In this document: positions 54,730-62,600 of the stretch, piece by piece | Numbering within the stretch: the first letter of the stretch is position 1 | How the letters are laid out: each line of letters opens with the position of its first letter | From: Ornithinimicrobium cryptoxanthini | GTDB lineage: Bacteria > Actinomycetota > Actinomycetes > Actinomycetales > Dermatophilaceae | Direction: 5' to 3' | Length of the DNA: 64,000 nt | Assembly (NCBI RefSeq): GCF_023923205.1 | Contig: NZ_CP099490.1 | Span: 2,790,001 to 2,854,000, forward strand | Notes under the pieces: model-generated | Databases searched by the model: none | The model's input: the letters and a program-made list of their open reading frames with translations, nothing else | What the model was told of the DNA's origin: nothing | Made by a program: the position numbers and the translations under genes

Positions 54730-56823
54730 ATGGGCGACGACCCCACAAGACGGGCAGAGTGCGCAGTGGACGAAGCAGGGGAGCCGCGAGAGGCGCGGCG
54801 AGCAGACGAGCGCGGGGGCCTGGCTGGACTCGCTCTCCCGGGCTTCCTCCTGGCCTCGTTGCTGCTGATGGAGCTTGTCCTGCGGGCCAAGACCGACCTG
54901 CCGTTCTTTGGCATCGGGGTGCTCTATGCCGCCCTCTTCGCCGGCGCCGCAGCGCTCCTGGCGCACCTGGTCGCCGGCTTCGTCACCGGCGTGACCCGCG
55001 ACGTCGTGATCGCGGGGTTCTTGGCGGGCAGCGCCGCGCTGTTCATCACCCAGTTCATCTACTACGACATCTTCAAGACTTTCTACACCGTCTTCTCCGC
55101 TCGGCGCGCCGGCCAGGCCGCCGAGTTCGGTGGCAACGTGCTCGGCAAGGCCGTCGACCACGCCGGGTGGCTGCTCCTCCTGGCGGCACCGCTGGTGATC
55201 TTCCTGGTGATCAGGACCAGCCGACGCGAGCGGCCGGCCACGTGGCGGCAGCGGGCTGTCCCGGCCGGACTGATGATCGTCCTCGTCGTGGGAGCGCTAG
55301 CCGGGATCAGTCTCGGCGACCGCGGGCAGAACAGCGCCTATGACATGTACTACCGCGACTACCACCCCGTCGCATCGGTCGACCAGCTCGGCCTCCTCAC
55401 GAGCATGCGACTGGACCTGCAGCGCACCATGTTTGGGTTTGAACGGGAGCTGGCACCGCCCCCCGTGGTGGCGCCCCAACCTGACCCACCCGACCACAGC
55501 GAGGGACCGTCGACGCAGTCCCCCGACTCCACGGGCCACCCGGACGGCCCCCGCCAGACTGACTCCCCTGACGCCCCGCCCGCGCCCGTCGAGCAGAACG
55601 TCATGGACATCGACTTCGAGCAACTCATGGCCTCCGCGGACAGCGACAAGCTCAGGAACACGCACCAGTACTTCGGATCCCGCGAACCGACCGACCAGAA
55701 CGACCACACCGGCCGCTTCGAGGACTACAACCTCATCTTCATCACCGCCGAGGCCTACTCCCACTACGCCGTGGACCCGGCTCTGACTCCCACGCTCCAC
55801 AAGATGACGCACGAGGGCTTGCACTTCACCGACTTCTACAACCCGGTCTGGGGTGTCAGCACCTCGGACGGGGAGTATGCCGCCACGACCGGCCTCATCC
55901 CCAAGAGCGGCGTCTGGAGCATGGCTGAGTCTGGGAGCAACTCCATGCCGCTGGCCATGGGCAACCAGCTCAGGCGGCTCAGTTATGCGACCTTCGCCTA
56001 TCACAACCACACCTACGACTACTACTCCCGCGACATCTCCCACCCCAACCTGGGCTACGACTACAAGGGCGTCGGCAACGGCCTGGAGGTGGCACGCACC
56101 TGGCCCGAGTCGGACGTCGAGATGATCGACGTGACGATGCCCGAGGTCCTTCAGGACGAGCCGTTCCACGCCTACTACATGACCGTCAGCGGGCACCTCG
56201 AGTACAACTTCGGCGGCAACTTCATCGCCGCCAAGAACCGAGACCTGGTCGCGGACCTGCCGTACTCGGAGGCAGGGAAGGCCTACCTGGCCACGCAGAT
56301 CGAGCTGGACCGGGCCATGGAGCTCCTGCTGGAGCGGCTGGAGGAGGCCGGGGTTGCGGACCGGACCCTCATCGTCCTGAGCGCCGACCACTACCCCTAT
56401 GGCCTGAGCGAGGACGAGATCGACGACCTGGCCGGGCATGAGGTGGAGAGCAACTTCGAGCTCCACAAGAGCAGCCTGATCATCTATGCCAACGGCATGG
56501 AGCCCGAGACGATCGACGAGCCGGTCTCGAGCATGGACATCATCCCGACCATCTCCAACCTGATGGGGCTGGAGTTCGACTCCCGCCTGCTCATGGGCCG
56601 GGACGTCTTCTCTGGCAGCGATCCGCTGGTGATCTTCAACAACCGCAGCTTCATCACCGACCAGGGGCGCTACAACGCACTCACCCGAGAGTTCGCGCCC
56701 GAGCCGGGAGCGACGCCGCCCGACGACTACCGCCAGGCGATCTCGGACGAGATCGACCGCCGGTTCTACTACTCGACCGTGATCCTCGACGAGGACTACT
56801 ACGACCTCGTCCTTGACCGATAG
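54730..56823 (+). CDS. LtaS-like membrane sulfatase (glycerophosphotransferase)
   Basis: The 697-residue protein has five N-terminal hydrophobic helices (about residues 33-193), a flexible Pro/Asp/Ser-rich linker (about 240-290: PPPVVAPQPDPPDHSEGPST) and an extracellular alkaline-phosphatase-fold domain. GVSTSDGEYAATTG carries the predicted catalytic Thr378, matching the nucleophile threonine of LtaS. YYMTVSGHLEYNF and LSADHYPYG hold metal and substrate ligands. LtaS polymerises glycerol phosphate from phosphatidylglycerol, releasing diacylglycerol. The role here could be lipoteichoic acid or another polyol-phosphate polymer. ATG 54730 with AAGGA upstream is preferred over ATG 54652. It ends 59 bases before the GNAT gene. 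Confidence 0.88.
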   Translation: MGDDPTRRAECAVDEAGEPREARRADERGGLAGLALPGFLLASLLLMELVLRAKTDLPFFGIGVLYAALFAGAAALLAHLVAGFVTGVTRDVVIAGFLAGSAALFITQFIYYDIFKTFYTVFSARRAGQAAEFGGNVLGKAVDHAGWLLLLAAPLVIFLVIRTSRRERPATWRQRAVPAGLMIVLVVGALAGISLGDRGQNSAYDMYYRDYHPVASVDQLGLLTSMRLDLQRTMFGFERELAPPPVVAPQPDPPDHSEGPSTQSPDSTGHPDGPRQTDSPDAPPAPVEQNVMDIDFEQLMASADSDKLRNTHQYFGSREPTDQNDHTGRFEDYNLIFITAEAYSHYAVDPALTPTLHKMTHEGLHFTDFYNPVWGVSTSDGEYAATTGLIPKSGVWSMAESGSNSMPLAMGNQLRRLSYATFAYHNHTYDYYSRDISHPNLGYDYKGVGNGLEVARTWPESDVEMIDVTMPEVLQDEPFHAYYMTVSGHLEYNFGGNFIAAKNRDLVADLPYSEAGKAYLATQIELDRAMELLLERLEEAGVADRTLIVLSADHYPYGLSEDEIDDLAGHEVESNFELHKSSLIIYANGMEPETIDEPVSSMDIIPTISNLMGLEFDSRLLMGRDVFSGSDPLVIFNNRSFITDQGRYNALTREFAPEPGATPPDDYRQAISDEIDRRFYYSTVILDEDYYDLVLDR

Positions 56824-56882
56824 CTCCTTCACTCCCGCCCAGTCTGACAATCCCGTTGCTTCCGCGGCGGCCGGGCCCGACC

Positions 56883-57923
56883 ATGGGAGACGTGAGTGAC
56901 ACCGTCTATCCGCTGCAGACCCCCCGACTCGTGCTGCGCATGCTGCGCCAGGACGACATCGGCATCCTCACGGCATACCGCAACGACCCGCAGGTCGCGG
57001 CGCTGCAGGACTGGGACCTGCCCTATCCGCGCGAGCGGGCCGAGCGGTTGGTCGCGGCCCACGCCGACCGCGACGACATCGCCGTCGGCACCGGCACCCA
57101 GCTCGCCATCGACCTGGACGGCCAGCTGATCGGCGACATCTTTGTCGGCGTGGACGAGCACTGTGGCCTAGCGGAGATCGGCTACACGCTCACCCGCGAC
57201 AACCAGGGCAAGGGGTATGCCGTGGAGGCGGTGAGCGCTGTCGTCGACGACCTCATCGACCGGCTGGGGGTGCACCGCCTGGTGGCCGAACTGTCTCCGG
57301 ACAACGACGCCTCTGCGCGACTGCTCGAACGCCTCGGCATGTCGTTCGAGTACTTCGCCGCGAAGTCCTTCTGGTGGCGTGGTGCCTGGGACGACAACAC
57401 CTACTACTCCATGACCGCCGAGCAGCGGCGGGCCTGGCGCGTGCGCCCCCGGAGTGCGCCGGAGCAGGTCCGCCTCGTCGAGCTCACCCACGCCAACGTC
57501 TGGGACTATCGCAGGCTGCGCACGCACCGCACCCAGGAGCGGTTCGTCGCCACCATGGACCAGTCCTTCACCGACGCGTTGTTCCCCGAACCCGAGCAGG
57601 GTCACCCCGTGGTGCCGGCGCTGCGGGGCATCGAGGCCGACGGGGAGCCCGCCGGCTTCCTGATGTGGGCCGACGCTGTCAACGAGGGCACCCCCGACCC
57701 CTATCTCTGGCGCTTCCTGATCGACCGGCAGCACCAGGGGCGTGGCATCGGCGGGCGTGCCCTCGAGCTCTGGGCGGACGACCTGCGGGCGGCCGGGCAC
57801 ACCGCGATCGAGACCAGCTGGGTGCAGGGCCACGGTGGGCCCAAACCGTTCTATCTGCGGGCCGGCTTCGTGCTCACCGGTGAGATGGACGATGGAGAAG
57901 CCGTCGCACGCCTGAGTCTCTGA
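56883..57923 (+). CDS. Tandem GNAT-domain N-acetyltransferase
   Basis: The 346-residue protein contains two GNAT folds. The first (about residues 5-170) is RimJ/RimL-like: LQTPRLVLRMLRQDDI, TRDNQGKGYAVEAVSAV (the acetyl-CoA loop) and AELSPDNDASARLLERLGM. The second (about 200-345) has RFLIDRQHQGRGIGGRALEL with its own CoA-binding loop, followed by FYLRAGFVLTGE. Both CoA loops look intact, so two activities or one active and one regulatory half are possible. The substrates are unknown. ATG 56883 is preferred. GTG 56892 is possible, with GGGAG placed very near. No operon partner is evident. Confidence 0.88.
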   Translation: MGDVSDTVYPLQTPRLVLRMLRQDDIGILTAYRNDPQVAALQDWDLPYPRERAERLVAAHADRDDIAVGTGTQLAIDLDGQLIGDIFVGVDEHCGLAEIGYTLTRDNQGKGYAVEAVSAVVDDLIDRLGVHRLVAELSPDNDASARLLERLGMSFEYFAAKSFWWRGAWDDNTYYSMTAEQRRAWRVRPRSAPEQVRLVELTHANVWDYRRLRTHRTQERFVATMDQSFTDALFPEPEQGHPVVPALRGIEADGEPAGFLMWADAVNEGTPDPYLWRFLIDRQHQGRGIGGRALELWADDLRAAGHTAIETSWVQGHGGPKPFYLRAGFVLTGEMDDGEAVARLSL

Positions 57924-57977
57924 GCGTCGGCTGGCGAGGTCCACGGGACGGTTCGGACGGGCCCGCCCACCGCAGGT

Positions 57978-58382
57978 CTAGTCCGACCACTCAAGATAGA
58001 GCTGCGTCTGCGTCGTGGCCGAGACCTCCTTGCCGTCGCCGCGCGTGGTCATCACCTGGACCACGACTGAGGTCCGGCCCACGTGCAGTGGGCGTCCCTC
58101 AGCGATCACGGTGTCCCCGATCCGAGCAGCACGGAAGAAGTTGGTCTTGGCCTCGAGCGTGACGTTGGTCGTGCCCGGAGGACAGTTCGCAAACGCGATC
58201 GTCCCGGCACAGTGGTCGACCAGCGACATCAGGGCCCCGCCGTGCAGCACACCGTTGCGGTTGGCGAACTGCGGGGAGACCGTCATGCGATAGACCGCGC
58301 GGGACGGCTCCGCGACGATCTCCTCGATCCCGAGCAGCTGGGAGAAGGCAGTCGGTGGGTGCACGTCACTGGCAGGGTCCAT
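57978..58382 (-). CDS. PaaI-family hotdog thioesterase
   Basis: The 134-residue protein has a single hotdog fold with the PaaI signature FANRNGVLHGGALMSLVDHC (about residues 43-62), in which the Asn/His-Gly-Gly helix binds the acyl-CoA thioester. VTLEAKTNFFRAARIGDTVI follows. It should hydrolyse acyl-CoA or aromatic acyl-CoA thioesters. A link to aromatic catabolism is possible but there is no neighbour to support it here. The start is ATG 58382. GTG 58394 would add four residues. It converges with the GNAT gene (54 bases between stops). Confidence 0.88.
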   Translation of the reverse strand: MDPASDVHPPTAFSQLLGIEEIVAEPSRAVYRMTVSPQFANRNGVLHGGALMSLVDHCAGTIAFANCPPGTTNVTLEAKTNFFRAARIGDTVIAEGRPLHVGRTSVVVQVMTTRGDGKEVSATTQTQLYLEWSD

Positions 58383-58462
58383 GAGCGCTGACACTAGTCC
58401 GTCAGCGCGCCACTGCCGGCGCCGGTCGCTTCGTGCTCGTCAGGGCAGCCCTGAGGTAGGGC

Positions 58463-59464
58463 TCAGCCCCACGCCAGGTAGGCCGCGAGCAGCAGCACCA
58501 GCCCACCACCCACCAGCAGCGCCACGGCGAGCAGGAGTCCCGCTCGGTCCTCGGGCGGCGGGGACTGCGGCGTCACGGCGGCTGATGCGGGCTGCGCGGC
58601 CGCCTCCGGCCCATCCGGACCCCACCCGGTCGGCAGCTCCGGCACCTGGTCGAAGATCTCGATTTCGCCCACCACGTCAGCGGGATCACCGCCCACCAGC
58701 CCGGTCAACGCTAGCCCCTGCCGTGCCCGCGCCGCAGTCGGCGTGCGCCGGGCCGGGTCGAACTCTCCCAGCCCTCGGATCACCTCGGCCAGCCCCTCGG
58801 GCACGGCCACGCCAGCCAGCGCGTCCAGGGGCCGGGAGAGGGAAGGGCGCGTCCCGGTGACCATCTCCACGGCGACCATGCCCGCGGCATACAGATCGGC
58901 ACGGGGGTCGGGCTCCCAGCCGGGCTGGTGACACTCGGGGGCGAGATAGCCCCGGGTGCCCAGCGTCACCGGCCCATGGGTCAGCCGTGGCTCATCCACC
59001 GCGGTCGCGACGCCGAAGTCGCTCAGCCGCAGGTGCGGCCTCGCCGCGCCGGTGGCGTCCAGCAGCAGGTTCGCCGGCTTGACGTCCCGGTGGACCACGC
59101 CCTGCCCGTGGATCTGATCGAGGGCCTCCAACAACTGGTCCAGCAGCGTCGCGGCCAGTCGAGGAGGCAGCGGTCCGAAGTCGCCGATGAGGGTCGCCAT
59201 CGAGCCACCGCGCACGATCGGCATCGTGAACAGCACCTTGGCGTCCTCCCCCGCCCACCCCAGCGGGGTCAGCACGTGGGGGTGCTCGATGCGCACGGTC
59301 TGCTCCCGGATGAAGCGCAGCAGGGACGCCGCATCAACCTGCCGCAGCACCTTGGCCGCCAGGTAGCGCTGCCCGCGCGGGTCCCAGACGCGCCACACGA
59401 CACCGGCCCCACCCTCGCCGAGGGGGTCGACCAGCTCATAGCGTCCGGCGAAGATGTCACCCAC
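58463..59464 (-). CDS. PknB-like serine/threonine protein kinase
   Basis: The 333-residue protein begins (GTG) VGDIFAGRYELVDPLGEGGA, the standard start of actinobacterial PknB-type kinases. The ATP lysine Lys38 is in the YLAAKVL strand. The catalytic loop HRDVKPANLLLD is at 125-136, the DFG motif at 149-151 and the activation segment GTRGYLAPECHQP follows, so the kinase looks active. After an Ala/Pro-rich linker a single membrane helix (about 310-331) ends the protein. There is no PASTA or other extracellular sensor domain, so any signal is sensed in the membrane or cytoplasm. The start is GTG 59464 with AGGGTGG upstream. It is divergent from the peroxidase gene across the 26-bp palindrome. 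Confidence 0.9.
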   Translation of the reverse strand: MGDIFAGRYELVDPLGEGGAGVVWRVWDPRGQRYLAAKVLRQVDAASLLRFIREQTVRIEHPHVLTPLGWAGEDAKVLFTMPIVRGGSMATLIGDFGPLPPRLAATLLDQLLEALDQIHGQGVVHRDVKPANLLLDATGAARPHLRLSDFGVATAVDEPRLTHGPVTLGTRGYLAPECHQPGWEPDPRADLYAAGMVAVEMVTGTRPSLSRPLDALAGVAVPEGLAEVIRGLGEFDPARRTPTAARARQGLALTGLVGGDPADVVGEIEIFDQVPELPTGWGPDGPEAAAQPASAAVTPQSPPPEDRAGLLLAVALLVGGGLVLLLAAYLAWG

Positions 59465-59530
59465 GACAGACCACCCTAGTGACCTCGCGGACTCACTCGA
59501 TCCACGCCATAGCAGAAGGACGGGTGCCAG

Positions 59531-59556
59531 CACAATGGGTAGAACTACCCATTGTG
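59531..59556. promoter_or_regulatory. 26-bp palindrome between kinase and peroxidase genes
   Basis: CACAATGGGTAG (59531-59542) and CTACCCATTGTG (59545-59556) are perfect 12-bp inverted arms around AA. It is centred 79 bases from the kinase start and 143 from the peroxidase start. The length and symmetry fit a dimeric repressor site (for example TetR- or MarR-type). A transcribed hairpin is also possible. It is AT-richer than the surroundings. Confidence 0.7.
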
Positions 59557-59686
59557 ACCTGAGGCACACACGAGTGGGATACATAGCACACGCGCCTGCA
59601 ATTCAACCGTGACGTCTTGAGCAGCAGGCAAGGCTACTGGGGGCGCGCGCCGTGAAGGATTCGTACACAGACATGGGGTTGGGAAC

Positions 59687-62600
59687 ATGATCGTTTTCGC
59701 AGGAACTCTAGCGATCGCTCTTATCGCATTCATCGCATGGGGGGTGCGCAGACGCCAGTGGCGCAAACCCGTGGCCGTCCTTGGCGGGGCGGCGCTCGCA
59801 ATCTCCCTGGTGCCGGCCAGCGCCGCCACCTTTGTGAGCGCGGAGGACTCGAACTTCGCACCGATGGCCACCGACGAGGACCCGGCCTTCCGGCTGATCC
59901 CCTCCGACCTGGAGTTCATCCTCAAGCAGATCGAGATCTCCGAGGCACACGCCTACGCCATGGAGACTAACGATCAGACCTACTCGCTGCTCTGCACCGA
60001 CAACCAGGACACCTCCAACAAGTGCGTGCGCTCTCCGATGCTCCCCCACGGCCTGCGCACGGTCGACGGCTCCTTCAACAACCTCGAGTTCGACACGGCC
60101 ACCGGCAAGTCCAACGAGCTCATGCCCCGACTGCTGCCGATCCGCTGGCGCGAAGGTGAGACGGCACCCCCGGGCGCACCGACAGCCGGTGACACCTCGA
60201 TGTGCGAGGACCCCGCAGGCACCTGTTACGAGCAGTACGACGGCCTTGTCTACGATTCCCAGCCGCGGGTCATCAGCAACCTGATCGTGGACAACACCAC
60301 CAACAACCCGACGGTCGCCGAGGCGGCCGCCAACAACCCCGACTCCGTGATCGACCCGGTGACCGGGGAGCTCTACCTGCCGAACATGACGGCCGACGAG
60401 GCGCTCTCGCCGCCGGTCAACATGTGGTTCGTCTTCTTCGGGCAGTTCTTTGACCACGGCCTCGACCTGGTCGACAAGAGCCCGACCGACTCCATCATCG
60501 TGCCCCTGAGCCCGGACGACCCGCTCTTCAATCCGGCGACGCCCCACCTCAACTTCATGGCGATGAGCCGCGCCACGAACCAGCCCGGCCTGGACGGAGT
60601 TCTCGGCACGGCCGACGACGTCCGTCAGCACCAGAACCGCACGACGCCGTGGGTGGACCAGAACCAGACCTACACCTCGCACCCGGCACACCAGGTCTTC
60701 ATCCGCGAATACATCTCGACCCCGAGCGGGCCGAAGGCAACTGGCCGCCTGCTCAACGGCCCCAACGGTGGCCTCGCCACCTGGGACGCTGTGCAGGAGC
60801 AGGCGCTGACCGTCCTGGGCATCAACCTCGTCGACGAGAGCGTCCTCAACGTCCCGCAGGTCTACGTGGACCTCTACGGCCAGTTCATCCCGGGACCGGA
60901 CCGCGGCTTCCCCCAGCTCATTACGCCCGGTGGCTCGGTTGAGGCCGGCACCGGCGAGGGCCAGGTCCTGCTCTCGACTGACGCGATCCCACTCAGCCAG
61001 TCGTTCCTGGACGACATTGCCCACGGTGCGACGCCGGCTGACCCGATCGATGACCCCTCGTGCACAGAGGCGGAATGCCCGCAGATTCCCGGCTATGACA
61101 ACGTCCTGCTGGGCGAGCACTTCATCACCGGTGATGGTCGTGGCAACGAGAACATCGGCCTGTCCACCGTCCACCACGTCTTCCACGCCGAGCACAACCG
61201 GCTCGTGGACCACATCACCTCCATTCTCGACGCGAACCCGGACCTGAAGGCCGCGTTCGAGAGCAGCGGCGAGGCTGACGACTGGACCTACAACGAGCGC
61301 ATCTTCCAGGCGGCCCGCTTCACCAACGAGATGCAGTATCAGCACCTCGTCTTCGAGGAGTTCGCCCGCACGGTCCAGCCGGCGATCGACGTCGTGGTCT
61401 TCAACGAGAACGCCTACGACAGCACCATCGACGCCTCCATCAAGGCAGAGTTCGCGCACGTGGTCTATCGGTTCGGTCACTCGATGTTGACCGAGGACAT
61501 CAGGCGGGAAGGGTTCGGGTCCGAGTCGGCCCTCTTGCTCGACGGCTTCCTCAACCCGCGGGCCTATCACTGCGCAGTCCCACTCGTGCCTGGTCCGACC
61601 GAGGCAGATCCGCAGGTGTGCCCCTCCGGCAGCGTGCTGGACCCAGAGCAGGCCGCGGGCGCGATCGTGAACGGCACGACCAACCAGGTCGCGAACCAGG
61701 TCGACGAGCTGGTCACCAGCACGCTCCGCAACAACCTGCTGGGGCTCCCGCTCGACCTGCCGACGATCAACATCATGCGCGGGCGCGACGCCGGCGTCCC
61801 CGGGTTGCAGCAGGCCCGCCGCACCTTCTACGAGGACACCGGCAGCGCAAACCTGGAGCCCTACTCCAGCTGGCGGGACTTCGGGTTGTCGCTGAAGAAC
61901 GGCGAGAACTTCGGGCGCGGTCCCAGCACCACCTCGCTGGTCAACTTCGTCGCTGCCTACGGTCAGCACCCGACCGTGCTGGACGCAACCACTCTTAACG
62001 GCAAGCGTGCTGCGGCCGAGGCACTGGTCAACGGCATCTCGACGGTCCAGATCGTTGAGCGCATCGCTGGTGCCAACCGTTTTGCCACCGCGGCAGCGAT
62101 CAGTGCTGACAGCTTCACCACTGCCAACACGGTCTATGTGGCTAGCGGAGCCAACTACCCCGACGCCCTGGCCGGCGGTCCTGCGGCTGCCGTCGAGGGT
62201 GGCCCGGTCCTGCTGCTCGGGCAGAACTCCATCCCGCTACCGACCCTGCAGGAGATCGTGCGCCTGCAGCCGCAGCGCATCGTCGTGCTGGGCGGCACGA
62301 CGGCGATCAGTGAGCAGGTCTTCAACTCCCTGGAGACCTACGCACCGACCGTCGAGCGTCGCGCCGGAGCCAACCGCTACGAGACGGCGGCCCTGGTCAC
62401 GCAGAACGCTTTCACCAGTGCCAACCGCGTCTACATCGCCAGTGGCGCCAACTACGCTGACGCACTCGGTGGCGCGGCGGCTGCCGCAGCCAACGGTTCG
62501 CCGCTGTTGCTGGTGTACCCGAACTCCGTGCCGACGGAGACCTCGGCCGAGCTTGCCCGACTCAGCCCGAGCGAGATCGTCGTGCTGGGTGGCGAGTCGG

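Noticed and set aside
59531..59556. Transposon terminal inverted repeat
   Set aside because: The two arms are only two bases apart, with no transposase gene or target duplication, so an operator or hairpin is more likely.
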